A program made the translations under genes and the position numbers. From assembly GCF_026410195.1 (NCBI RefSeq), contig NZ_JAPMLM010000055.1:62001-126000 (forward strand): a stretch of DNA of 64,000 nt, written 5' to 3'. Source of the stretch: Xanthomarina sp. F2636L (GTDB taxonomy: Bacteria > Bacteroidota > Bacteroidia > Flavobacteriales > Flavobacteriaceae). Below are positions 19,131 to 26,961 of this stretch, in pieces. The notes beneath the pieces were generated by a model that was given only the letters and a program-made list of their open reading frames with translations, was not told the origin of the DNA and ran no database searches. Numbering within the stretch: position 1 is the first letter of the stretch; each line of letters opens with the position of its first letter.

Positions 19131-19146
19131 CTAAACAAACTAACCA

Positions 19147-20454
19147 ATGAATTATATTCCAAACATTTTATTTGCTCTATTACTTATAGCAGGTCTTGGT
19201 TTTTTTGCCAGGAATGTTAAAAAGCTTATCAGAAACATCAAACTTGGTCAAGATGTGGATGTAAGTGATAATAAATCACAACGTTGGAAAAACATGGCCA
19301 TGATTGCTTTAGGACAAAGTAAAATGGTTAAAAGACCAATTTCAGGTTTTCTACATGTTATTGTTTATGTTGGGTTTGTAATAATTAATATCGAATTATT
19401 AGAAATAGTTATAGATGGATTAACGGGTTCTTGGAGAATTTTCTCTTATTACCAAGAGCTTTATGGCATTTTAATTGGGACTTTCGAAGTTTTAGCACTT
19501 TTAGTATTTGTTTCTGTTGTAATCTTTTGGATTAGAAGAAACATTATAAAAATCCAACGTTTTTGGAAAAGTGAAATGACTAGTTGGCCTAAAAATGATG
19601 CTAATTATATTCTGTATTTTGAAATGGTGCTAATGTCACTTTTCTTAGTAATGAACGCCACAGATATTCATTTTCAATTAATGAATTCTGGAAATGTTGT
19701 GTCTCAATTCATTGCTCCATGGTTTAGTGGACTCCCTGAAACAACTATTCATATAATAGAACGCACAGCTTGGTGGCTTCATATTATAGGAATTTTAGTA
19801 TTTCTAAATTACTTGTACTTTTCTAAACATTTACACATTCTTTTAGCGTTTCCAAACACCTATTATGGAAAAGTGAAACCTAAAGGACAATTAAATAATT
19901 TAGAGGCTGTAACCAAAGAAGTTAAAATGATGATGGATCCAAACATCGATCCATTTGCAGCACCACCAGAAGGGACAGAGGCAGAAATGCCTGCAAAATT
20001 TGGTGCTAGCGATGTGCAAGATTTATCTTGGGTACAATTACTAAATGCATATACCTGTACAGAATGTGGACGTTGTACTAGCGAATGTCCGGCAAATTTA
20101 ACAGGAAAAAAACTGTCTCCTCGTAAAATTATGATGGATACAAGAGATAGACTAGAAGAGGTTGGTAAAAACATCGATGCTAATAAAGGCGAATTTAAAG
20201 ATGATGGCAAACAGCTTTTGGGTGACTATATTACTGCTGAAGAACTTTGGGCTTGTACCACCTGTAATGCTTGTGTTGAAGCTTGCCCGGTTAGCATTGA
20301 CCCCTTATCTATTATAATTGAAATGAGACGTTATTTGGTTATGGAACAAAGTGCGGCTCCAGTAGAGCTCAATAATATGATGACAAATATTGAAAACAAT
20401 GGTGCGCCTTGGCCATACAACCAAATGGATAGATTGAATTGGAAAGATGAGTAA
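19147..20454 (+). CDS. Membrane Fe-S oxidoreductase, HdrD/GlpC-like with b-type heme-like membrane domain
   Basis: This 435-residue electron-transfer protein has an N-terminal membrane part with about five helices (NarI/HdrE-like, through residue 240) and then a ferredoxin part with two 4Fe-4S motifs. The first is CTECGRCTSECP from Cys304; the second is CTTCNACVEACP from Cys370. The C-terminus ends soon after, without cysteine-rich CCG domains; those are on the separate protein at 21082. Together the two look like a split HdrD/GlpC-type complex that passes electrons between a soluble donor and quinone. In Bacteroidetes such pairs are thought to work with electron-transfer flavoprotein. The partner is not in the window. 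Confidence 0.88.
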   Translation: MNYIPNILFALLLIAGLGFFARNVKKLIRNIKLGQDVDVSDNKSQRWKNMAMIALGQSKMVKRPISGFLHVIVYVGFVIINIELLEIVIDGLTGSWRIFSYYQELYGILIGTFEVLALLVFVSVVIFWIRRNIIKIQRFWKSEMTSWPKNDANYILYFEMVLMSLFLVMNATDIHFQLMNSGNVVSQFIAPWFSGLPETTIHIIERTAWWLHIIGILVFLNYLYFSKHLHILLAFPNTYYGKVKPKGQLNNLEAVTKEVKMMMDPNIDPFAAPPEGTEAEMPAKFGASDVQDLSWVQLLNAYTCTECGRCTSECPANLTGKKLSPRKIMMDTRDRLEEVGKNIDANKGEFKDDGKQLLGDYITAEELWACTTCNACVEACPVSIDPLSIIIEMRRYLVMEQSAAPVELNNMMTNIENNGAPWPYNQMDRLNWKDE

Positions 20455-20480
20455 CAAATTCCTGTGTAAGCAGAAATCTT
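20455..20480. repeat. Degenerate ATTCCTG palindromic repeat, copy 1
   Basis: After the Fe-S gene the text ATTCCTGTGTAAGCAGAAAT forms an imperfect hairpin (CCTG with CAGA). It resembles the copy at 20539-20560 and looks like a short interspersed flavobacterial palindrome of the type ATTCCTG...CAGGAAT. Confidence 0.4.
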
Positions 20481-20538
20481 ATAAAATATTGAAGTAATTT
20501 TTTATAAAAATAAAAATTTAAATAAGTTGAACTAAAGA

Positions 20539-20560
20539 GATTCCTGTTTTCGCAGGAAAT
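20539..20560. repeat. ATTCCTG palindromic repeat, copy 2
   Basis: TTCCTG (20541-20546), loop TTTTCG and CAGGAA (20553-20558) form a perfect 6-bp hairpin immediately before the HAD gene. It matches copy 1 in its first arm. Small palindromes of this type recur between genes in many Flavobacteriaceae genomes, as far as I know. Confidence 0.5.
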
Positions 20561-20566
20561 GTGAAT

Positions 20567-21016
20567 ATGAAAAGAGAAGACGCAGACAAACTATTACATG
20601 AAAAAGTAGAAGCAGGAGAGAAAGTAAGTCCTATTTTACCTAAAGAAGTTAAAAATTATTTGATTGATATAGATGGTACCATCACAGACGATATTCCAAA
20701 CGAAGAACCAGAAAGAATGGCAACTTGTGAGCCTTATTTAGATGCATTAGAAACTTGTAACAAGTGGTATGAAGAAGGGCATTTAATTTGCTTTTTTACT
20801 TCCAGAACAGAAGATCATAGAGAAGTAACAACTAATTGGTTAAATAAACATGGATTTATGTTTCATAGTTTATTAATGGGAAAACCAAGAGGAGGAAATT
20901 ACCATTGGATAGATAATCACTTGGTAAAAGCAACTAGATATAAAGGAAAATTTACAGATTTAGTAGATAAAAAAGTGACCATTCAGGTTTTTGATGATGG
21001 TCAACATGAATCATAA
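20567..21016 (+). CDS. HAD-like phosphatase-fold protein (LNS2-type)
   Basis: This 149-residue cytoplasmic protein has the HAD motif I LIDIDGTITDD, a motif II-like serine in CFFTSRTEDHRE, and a short cap region (GKPRGGNYHWIDNHLVKAT). It is a compact single-domain HAD protein of the kind found between the two Fe-S genes in Flavobacteriaceae. I chose ATG 20567 over the GTG at 20561 because the frame then begins MKREDADKLL and the GTG lies against the palindromic repeat. The phosphatase activity is plausible but the substrate is unknown. The placement suggests cotranscription with the electron-transfer genes. Confidence 0.78.
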   Translation: MKREDADKLLHEKVEAGEKVSPILPKEVKNYLIDIDGTITDDIPNEEPERMATCEPYLDALETCNKWYEEGHLICFFTSRTEDHREVTTNWLNKHGFMFHSLLMGKPRGGNYHWIDNHLVKATRYKGKFTDLVDKKVTIQVFDDGQHES

Positions 21017-21081
21017 AATTTTTGCAAATGCCTGTCGCAAGATAGGAATACAATAATCTCATAATTAAAGCAATTAATAAA

Positions 21082-21873
21082 ATGAGCGAACAATTAAAAG
21101 TGCCAACAATGGCGCAATGTATGGCAGAAGGCAGACAACCTGAAATTTTGTTTTGGGTAGGAGCAGCTGGAAGTTACGACGATAGAGCCAAAAAGATAAC
21201 CAAAGCTTTTGTGAAAATTCTTAATAAAGCAAATGTTGATTTTGCTGTATTAGGAACCGAAGAAAGCTCAACAGGAGATGTGGCAAAACGTGCAGGAAAT
21301 GAGTTTTTGTTTCAAATGCAAGCTGTTACAAATATTGAAGTTTTAAATGCATACGAAGTAAAACGAATTGTGACAGCTTGTCCACATTCATATAATACTT
21401 TAAAAAACGAATATCCTGAGCTTGGTGGAAATTATCAAGTACAACATCATACGGAGTTTATTAATGAACTTATAAATGCTGGAAAATTAAATATTGGAAA
21501 AGTTTCTCAATTCAGTGGAAAACGTATCACTTTTCATGACCCTTGTTATTTAGGACGTGCTAACGATGTTTACGAAGCGCCAAGACAATTACTAAAAACA
21601 CTAGGTGTAGAATTGGTAGAAATGAAACGCAGCAGAAACTCTGCCTTATGTTGTGGAGCAGGAGGTGCACAAATGTTTAAGGAGCCAGAAAAAGGCGATA
21701 AAGATATCAATGTGTTAAGAACAGAAGATGCTTTAGAAACAAAACCAAATATTATTGCAACTGGTTGTCCATATTGTAATACGATGATGACAGATGGCGT
21801 AAAAGCTAAAGATAAAGAAGACAGTGTTCAAGTTTTGGATATTGCCGAACTAATAGCAAACTCTCAAGAATAA
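21082..21873 (+). CDS. Cysteine-rich (CCG domain) Fe-S protein, HdrB/LutA-like
   Basis: This 263-residue soluble protein carries two CCG-type cysteine-rich domains. HDPCYLGRANDVYEAPRQ and CCGAGGAQMF are the clearest motifs, with a preceding TACPHSYNTLKNEYP and a final CPYCNTMMTDG. Such domains bind a noncubane Fe-S cluster in heterodisulfide reductase and lactate- or glycerol-3-phosphate-oxidising complexes. It probably forms one complex with the membrane ferredoxin protein at 19147, whose own C-terminus lacks these domains. It overlaps the next gene by one base (TAATG), so the two are translationally coupled. Confidence 0.88.
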   Translation: MSEQLKVPTMAQCMAEGRQPEILFWVGAAGSYDDRAKKITKAFVKILNKANVDFAVLGTEESSTGDVAKRAGNEFLFQMQAVTNIEVLNAYEVKRIVTACPHSYNTLKNEYPELGGNYQVQHHTEFINELINAGKLNIGKVSQFSGKRITFHDPCYLGRANDVYEAPRQLLKTLGVELVEMKRSRNSALCCGAGGAQMFKEPEKGDKDINVLRTEDALETKPNIIATGCPYCNTMMTDGVKAKDKEDSVQVLDIAELIANSQE

Positions 21874-22358
21874 TGATAGTAGATTTTAATATGTTACCAG
21901 AAGAGTCCAAAGTTTGGATTTATCAATGTAACCGTTCATTTACAGACGAAGAAATCAGAGAGATTGAGTCTAAGTTAGATGTGTTTCTGGATAATTGGAC
22001 TGCTCATGGAAGCGATTTACAAGCAGGTTATAAAATAGTTTACAAGCGTTTTATTGTAATTGGATTAGACCAGCAGGTTGGAGCAGCTACAGGATGTTCT
22101 ATTGATGCCTCTGTATATTTTATCCAAGAATTAGAAAAAGAGTACCAAGTTGACCTTTTAGACAAAATGAACGTGTCTTACAAACAAGGGGAATTCATAG
22201 CCTATAAAACCTTAATTGATTTTAAGAAAATGGCAAAAGAAAAAGCCGTATCAAAAAATACAATTGTATTTAATAACCTAGTAGTAAATATTGCAGAATT
22301 CAAAGAAAATTGGGAAGTCCCTGCTAGCGATAGTTGGCACAGTCGATTTTTAAAATAA
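21873..22358 (+). CDS. Conserved flavobacterial protein often called ABC transporter ATPase
   Basis: This 161-residue soluble protein shows no Walker A or ABC signature, so the common database name looks wrong. It starts at an ATG that shares one base with the stop of the Fe-S gene. It has conserved aromatic, acidic segments (VWIYQCNRSFTDEEI; LDNWTAHGSDLQAGYKI), a CSIDASVYF stretch with a cysteine, and a C-terminal WHSRFLK. There is no signal peptide or transmembrane helix. Its fixed place at the end of the Fe-S operon suggests an accessory role there, but the activity is unknown. A strong terminator follows. Confidence 0.8.
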   Translation: MIVDFNMLPEESKVWIYQCNRSFTDEEIREIESKLDVFLDNWTAHGSDLQAGYKIVYKRFIVIGLDQQVGAATGCSIDASVYFIQELEKEYQVDLLDKMNVSYKQGEFIAYKTLIDFKKMAKEKAVSKNTIVFNNLVVNIAEFKENWEVPASDSWHSRFLK

Positions 22359-22383
22359 TTTTTTCTGAAATAATGCAAATATG

Positions 22384-22412
22384 AAAAGCTTGAATAAAAT
22401 TCAAGCTTTTTT
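22384..22412 (+). terminator. Rho-independent terminator of the Fe-S operon
   Basis: AAAAGCTTGAAT (22384-22395) pairs perfectly with ATTCAAGCTTTT (22399-22410) around AAA and runs into a T-run. It also works from the other side, for the minus-strand XRE gene. Confidence 0.9.
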
Positions 22413-22416
22413 CATT

Positions 22417-22815
22417 TTATAACTCTTCAAAGTTTTTAAAACTTCCATCAGAATAAAATATTACAATCCGTTCTATGCTTTTTTCTGAATCGCCCTTTTT
22501 TTCAGTTTGTAAAATATTTGAAACGACAGGAGGCTTTTTTTCTTCCTTGCTATTTTTTTCAATTGGAATTTTAACTTCTAGTTTTTCTTCAGATGGAAAT
22601 TGTCCTTTTCCATTTAGCAACCAATACAATTCAACTTCGGGAAAAGAGGAGAGAACCTTTAATACAAAATCCAAACTAGGTTTATTTCTTCCCGAAAGAA
22701 TATGTGAAATACTAGACCGTTGCACCCCAATTTTTTCAGCGAAAGAGGAGGCACTTTCATTGTAATAATCTATGACTTTTTGGAGTCTTTTTGCAAACTC
22801 TTCGTTGTTTATCAT
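22417..22815 (-). CDS. XRE-family helix-turn-helix regulator
   Basis: This 132-residue protein is a DNA-binding regulator. An HTH_3 domain occupies about residues 8-65 (IGVQRSSISHILSGRNKPSL is the recognition region), followed by a short, lysine- and proline-rich linker and the C-terminal motif IERIVIFYSDGSFKNFEEL. This C-terminal tail is typical of a small flavobacterial XRE family and may fold onto a partner. The gene is divergent from the M14 peptidase. Its own -7 box and that of the peptidase share an 11-base core with GTTTAC half-sites nearby, so autoregulation and repression of the peptidase are likely (inference). Confidence 0.9.
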   Translation of the reverse strand: MINNEEFAKRLQKVIDYYNESASSFAEKIGVQRSSISHILSGRNKPSLDFVLKVLSSFPEVELYWLLNGKGQFPSEEKLEVKIPIEKNSKEEKKPPVVSNILQTEKKGDSEKSIERIVIFYSDGSFKNFEEL

Positions 22816-23116
22816 TGTAAACTATAAATAGGGCGTTTTCTATTTACAAATGTAACAAATATAATGATAGCGTGTAATAAATAAATGTTAATCTGGTCTT
22901 TTGTATAAAACTTAAACTTCACATAATATGTTTTAAAGCACTGAAATACAATATAATATAAGTTTGCTATTAAATTTGTTAAATTTTGAGTCAATTAATG
23001 TTTACATAGTAATAAAATAGCGCTGTATATGTTTATTAATGTAAACAATCCAAGTCGTTTTAGTTGTTTACATTTGTAAATTGATAAATGTTTACATTTG
23101 TATCAAACCTTTTTTA
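22816..23116. promoter_or_regulatory. Shared operator region between XRE regulator and M14 peptidase
   Basis: This 301-base, A+T-rich spacer has no gene. It holds three copies of a (G)TTTACATTTGTA element: 23065-23078 and 23089-23102 on the plus strand, and TTTACAAATGTAAC at 22843-22856 on the other strand. Single GTTTAC/GTAAAC half-sites occur at 22818, 23000 and 23041. TTTACA-TT-TGTAAA (23067-23080) is a perfect dyad. Each element contains TACATTTG, a -7 box, so a bound regulator would block both promoters. Confidence 0.65.
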
Positions 23117-24277
23117 ATGACTACAGACTATTTAAAAAATTGCTTTCATTCTTATCAAGAAACACATCTTAAAAATCGATATATTCATCTAGAACATACA
23201 CATCCTTTAATTAAAAAATTAGAAGCTAATTTTGAAGTTATAGAAATAGGATTTTCTGTTTTAGGCGAGCCTATACATTCCATAAAAATTGGATCTGGTC
23301 CAAAAAAAATATTAATGTGGTCTCAAATGCATGGCAACGAAAGCACAACAACAAAAGCTGTTTTTGATATTTGTAATGTTTTTGCACAAGATTCTAGCCA
23401 AGTTATTCAGAAAATTTTAAATACCTGTACTATTATGGTAGTTCCAATTTTGAATCCTGACGGTGCGAAGTTTTATACAAGACATAATGCAAATGATGTG
23501 GATTTAAATAGAGACGCAAAAAACCAGTCTCAACCAGAAAGTAGGGTTTTAAGAAATCTCTTTGATAGTTTCAAGCCGGATTTTTGTTTTAATCTGCATG
23601 GGCAACGCACTATTTTTGGTGCAGGAAACACGGATAACTCAGCTACCTTATCATTTTTGTCTCCTGCTCAAGATAAAGCTTGTACAGTTTCAGAAACGCG
23701 AAAAAAAGCTATGGAGGTAATTGTTGCAATCAATAAGTTGTTGCAAACACAAATCCCAAATCAGATAGGCATCTATGACGATGTGTTTAATGAAAATTGT
23801 GTAGGAGATACGTTTCAATCATTAAATTGTCCTACTATCTTGTTTGAAGCAGGACATTTTAAAAATGATTATAATCGTGAATCTACTAGGTTTTACATGT
23901 TCCAAGCTATATTGTTTAGCGTGTACTATATTTCTTCTAACAACGTGTTAGGAGCTACTTTTGAGCCTTATTTTGATATTCCTGAGAATAGAAAAAATCA
24001 TTTTGATGTAATTGTTCGCGATGTTAAGTTGTTTAAAAATAATATGTGGGACAAAGTTGATTTGGCCATTCAATATCATGAAGTTTTAAAGGACAATGAA
24101 ATTGTGTTTATCCCTAAAATTGAAGGTATTGGAGATTTTAATCAGTATTTTGGACATAGAGAGATTTTAGTTCATGATAATGAGATTTTAATTAACAATC
24201 AAAAAGATATTAAGAAAGGACTTGAAGTAGAAAGCATTATTGTAAATTCTGTTAAATATTCAATAAAACTGACATAA
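23117..24277 (+). CDS. M14 family zinc carboxypeptidase
   Basis: This 386-residue protein belongs to the M14 carboxypeptidase clan. The zinc-binding HxxE is in QMHGNESTT (His and Glu). The arginine-rich loop is in ..DLNRDAKNQSQPE, the third ligand is the histidine of FNLHGQRT, and the catalytic glutamate lies in TILFEAGHF. I chose ATG 23117 because the earlier ATG at 23081 lies within the operator repeats. No signal peptide is present, so it acts in the cytoplasm. A role in peptide or amidated-peptide turnover is likely; the real substrate is unknown. It faces the XRE regulator across a shared control region. Confidence 0.88.
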   Translation: MTTDYLKNCFHSYQETHLKNRYIHLEHTHPLIKKLEANFEVIEIGFSVLGEPIHSIKIGSGPKKILMWSQMHGNESTTTKAVFDICNVFAQDSSQVIQKILNTCTIMVVPILNPDGAKFYTRHNANDVDLNRDAKNQSQPESRVLRNLFDSFKPDFCFNLHGQRTIFGAGNTDNSATLSFLSPAQDKACTVSETRKKAMEVIVAINKLLQTQIPNQIGIYDDVFNENCVGDTFQSLNCPTILFEAGHFKNDYNRESTRFYMFQAILFSVYYISSNNVLGATFEPYFDIPENRKNHFDVIVRDVKLFKNNMWDKVDLAIQYHEVLKDNEIVFIPKIEGIGDFNQYFGHREILVHDNEILINNQKDIKKGLEVESIIVNSVKYSIKLT

Positions 24278-24346
24278 ACTTAAATATCGATAGATATTAT
24301 TCAGTTTTAATGTATTATTTTTGCTTTTTATTTAAAAAAATATAAA

Positions 24347-24826
24347 ATGGCGAAATTTAAGTTAGATGAAATAGATCATCAGATTTTAGATATGTTAATT
24401 GAAAATACGAGAGTTCCTTTTACTGATATTGCTAAAAGCCTATCAATTTCTGCAGGGACTATTCATGTTAGAGTTAAAAAAATGGAAGATGCCGGTATCA
24501 TCAAAGGGTCGTCTTTAACATTAGATTATAACAAAATGGGCTATTCTTTTATAGCATATGTTGGAATATTTCTTCAAAATACGTCGCAAACTAAGTTTGT
24601 TTTAGAGCGAATAAACGATATCCCTTTTGTTACTGTAGCGCATATTACCACAGGTAAATTCAATATTTTCTGTAAGATTAGGGCAAAAAATACGGAACAT
24701 GCTAAAGACATTATTTTTATGTTAGATGATATTGAAGGTGTTTATAGAACAGAGACCATGATTTCTTTAGAAGAAAGTTTAAATGATAAAAAACGATTAA
24801 TGCATTCCATTTTTAATGATATGTAA
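24347..24826 (+). CDS. Lrp/AsnC family transcription regulator
   Basis: This 159-residue regulator has the complete family layout: an N-terminal winged helix (LDEIDHQILDMLIENTRVPF, then SISAGTIHVRVKKMEDAGII) and the C-terminal RAM/AsnC ligand domain with the VTVAHITTGKFNIFCKI strand. It binds amino acids or derivatives and forms octamers. A -7 box (TATTTTTG, 24316-24323) lies 23 bases before the ATG. It stands alone, with its own terminator, and its target genes cannot be seen. Members in Bacteroidetes regulate amino-acid metabolism. Confidence 0.93.
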   Translation: MAKFKLDEIDHQILDMLIENTRVPFTDIAKSLSISAGTIHVRVKKMEDAGIIKGSSLTLDYNKMGYSFIAYVGIFLQNTSQTKFVLERINDIPFVTVAHITTGKFNIFCKIRAKNTEHAKDIIFMLDDIEGVYRTETMISLEESLNDKKRLMHSIFNDM

Positions 24827-24847
24827 TTAATAATATAAGTATCTTTA

Positions 24848-24878
24848 AAACCTCTTTCTGCAAGAAAGAGGTTTTTTT
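24848..24878 (+). terminator. Rho-independent terminator of the lrp-like gene
   Basis: AAACCTCTTTCT and AGAAAGAGGTTT pair perfectly around GCA and run into a T-tract. Confidence 0.92.
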
Positions 24879-24897
24879 ATTTATAAAATAAACTTTT

Positions 24898-25413
24898 ATG
24901 TATGTAACTGATTTATCTGAAACGGAATATGCTCTTTTTTATTCCAACTATATTAAACTAGCGGGTGAGGAGGATTTAATCTCTGGTTTATCTACTAGTT
25001 TTAGAGATGCTTTGTTATTTTTTAAATCCATTCCAGAACATAAATTAGATTACAGATATCAGGAAGGAAAATGGACTATAAAGGATATTCTGCAGCATCT
25101 AATTGATTCAGAACGTATTTTTGCATATAGGGCTTTACGTTTTTCGAGACAAGATCAAACGTCGTTACCAGGATTTGAAGAAAATGATTATGTTGTTCAT
25201 GCAAATGCCAACCATAGAGATTGGGAAGATTTATTAAAAGAGTATCAATCAGTAAGAGAAACTACTTTATGCTTGTTTAAAAGTATGAGTCGAGAGATGT
25301 TAATGTTAAATGGCGTTGCAAGCAATTCTAATGTGTCCGTTCGTGCAATTGGCTTTATGACTATTGGTCATGAAAAACACCATTGTCAGGTAATTAAATC
25401 ACGTTATTTGTAG
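24898..25413 (+). CDS. DinB family protein
   Basis: This 171-residue four-helix-bundle protein belongs to the DinB/YfiT metal-binding superfamily. It shows the histidine in the first helix motif (KWTIKDILQHLIDSERIFAYR, with His at about residue 67) and the final pair in GHEKHHCQVIKSRYL. These three histidines bind a divalent metal, usually nickel or zinc. The family includes thiol transferases and other small enzymes; the real reaction is not known here. It ends exactly next to the convergent gene at 25414 with no spacer. Confidence 0.85.
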   Translation: MYVTDLSETEYALFYSNYIKLAGEEDLISGLSTSFRDALLFFKSIPEHKLDYRYQEGKWTIKDILQHLIDSERIFAYRALRFSRQDQTSLPGFEENDYVVHANANHRDWEDLLKEYQSVRETTLCLFKSMSREMLMLNGVASNSNVSVRAIGFMTIGHEKHHCQVIKSRYL

Positions 25414-25716
25414 TTATTCTTCTTCGTCCTTAAAAGATTCAGCTTTAATGTCGTCATTAATTACAACATGTCCTAAATCGTCCACTTCCGTTTCTTCTAT
25501 TCCTTCAAAATTAGTCATGGTATAATGTAGTTTACTACTAACTTTAACTAAGTAGATGGTGTCTTTAGTGCGCACCTCTACAGCCTCTATAATTTCATTT
25601 TTGTGATTTTCGAAGGTAATTATATCACCATCATAGTAACCATCCGGAAATTTATCGGTTAAAAGTTTAAGAAGCTTTGGAGTAAGTTTCTTAAAATCAA
25701 CAATAACTTTTTTCAT
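25414..25716 (-). CDS. Conserved flavobacterial hypothetical protein
   Basis: This 100-residue acidic protein is not assigned to a known domain. It has a lysine-rich start (KKVIVDFKKLTPKLLKLLTD), a PDGYYDGDII stretch, beta-rich middle and a very acidic C-terminus (ESFKDEEE). It has no signal peptide or membrane helix and may be a small regulatory or adapter protein. The aroB gene lies upstream on the same strand, 86 bp away. Databases sometimes give such proteins the name DNA primase, which nothing here supports. Confidence 0.75.
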   Translation of the reverse strand: MKKVIVDFKKLTPKLLKLLTDKFPDGYYDGDIITFENHKNEIIEAVEVRTKDTIYLVKVSSKLHYTMTNFEGIEETEVDDLGHVVINDDIKAESFKDEEE

Positions 25717-25801
25717 TACTAAAGGGTTTAAAAATTAATAAATAGCATTTACTTTTTGCTCTAGCAATTTTTATAAAGTTACAAATTATTTCATATGAAA
25801 T

Positions 25802-26869
25802 TTAAGAATTGTAATATTTGAAAGCTTTAATGATTAGATTGTTTTCAACTTGACAGTTAATTTTTGGTTTTCCAATGGCTTCAAGAAGTACAAAATTAAT
25901 ATTACCATGTTCATTTTTCTTGTCGAATTTTAAAAGCTCAATAATTGACAGTAGGTCTTCATTTGCAATTTTTGGTTGTCCAAAAACACTTAAAATAACG
26001 TCTTTTATAGTATGACATTCTTCTTTAGGGAATTTGCATAACTCAGTAGAGATATAAGTGGCTAAGACCATTCCAATAGCTACCGCTTCTCCATGTAAGA
26101 GAGGTGTTTTGCTCGGATTGCTTAAATAATAAGATTCAATAGCGTGACCAAGTGTGTGTCCGTAATTCAGAGTTTTTCTTAAATTATTCTCTAAAGGATC
26201 TTTCTCAACAATACTGTTTTTTATTTCTATAGACTCATAAATTAACTGGTCTAAATCGTTTAGGTCTAATTTGTTGAATGAAGTAAACTTATTCCAATAC
26301 TCTCTACTGTAGATTAAGCCATGTTTAAGCATTTCAGCCAAGCCAGAGCGCATTTGTTTGTTTGGTAAAGTGTTTAAAAAAGAGGTGTCTATTAAAACCA
26401 TTGCACCGGTATTAATAACACCAATTTGATTTTTTAAATGTCCTAGATCGACACCTGTTTTCCCTCCAATAGACGCATCGACCATAGATAGAAGGGTTGT
26501 AGGTACTTGAATGTAGGTTATTCCTCGTTTAAATGTTGAAGCCACAAAACCTCCTATATCTGTTATTACGCCACCTCCAAGGTTAATTAAGAGGCTTTTT
26601 CTATCTGCATCAAGTTCAGACAAAGCATTCCAAATTCCAGAACAGGTTTCAATGTTTTTATTAATTTCTCCTGCTTCAATTTCAATTATTTCTATCTCTA
26701 AATGGGTTTCTAAATTGCTTAAAAAATGTGAAAAACAATATTCGTGTGTGTTTTGATCAACCAAAACAAATACTTTTGAATAATTGTTAGCTTTTAGATG
26801 TGTGTTAAGAGCTAAGTAACTCTCTGTATTAAAATGAATTAAGTAACTTGAAGTTGAGATGGAATTCAT
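25802..26869 (-). CDS. aroB: 3-dehydroquinate synthase
   Basis: This 355-residue enzyme makes 3-dehydroquinate from DAHP, the second step of the shikimate pathway. It shows the NAD-binding LINLGGGVITDIGGFVASTF, the PTTLLSMVDASIGGKTGVD phosphate/substrate loop, and the zinc ligands in RSGLAEMLKHG, LNYGHTLGHAIE and HGEAVAIGM (Glu, His, His). The length is normal for AroB. It is divergent from proline dehydrogenase across 92 bp. Confidence 0.96.
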   Translation of the reverse strand: MNSISTSSYLIHFNTESYLALNTHLKANNYSKVFVLVDQNTHEYCFSHFLSNLETHLEIEIIEIEAGEINKNIETCSGIWNALSELDADRKSLLINLGGGVITDIGGFVASTFKRGITYIQVPTTLLSMVDASIGGKTGVDLGHLKNQIGVINTGAMVLIDTSFLNTLPNKQMRSGLAEMLKHGLIYSREYWNKFTSFNKLDLNDLDQLIYESIEIKNSIVEKDPLENNLRKTLNYGHTLGHAIESYYLSNPSKTPLLHGEAVAIGMVLATYISTELCKFPKEECHTIKDVILSVFGQPKIANEDLLSIIELLKFDKKNEHGNINFVLLEAIGKPKINCQVENNLIIKAFKYYNS

Positions 26870-26936
26870 GGGCTTTATAAGAAAAATTATAGGTGAAAAT
26901 TATGCTTTTTTTTATAAATATCTAATAATACTAAAT

Positions 26937-26944
26937 TATATTTG
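26937..26944 (+). promoter_or_regulatory. Promoter -7 box of the proline dehydrogenase gene
   Basis: TATATTTG matches TAnnTTTG. A GTG at 26944 overlaps its last base and would give a false extended start. The ATG at 26962 follows after 17 bases. Confidence 0.5.
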
Positions 26945-26961
26945 TGTATAATTTTAAAAGC

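Noticed and set aside
22417-22815. XRE gene as part of a prophage or toxin-antitoxin pair
   Set aside because: No phage genes or toxin-like partner nearby; the divergent gene is an M14 peptidase with an intact catalytic site.
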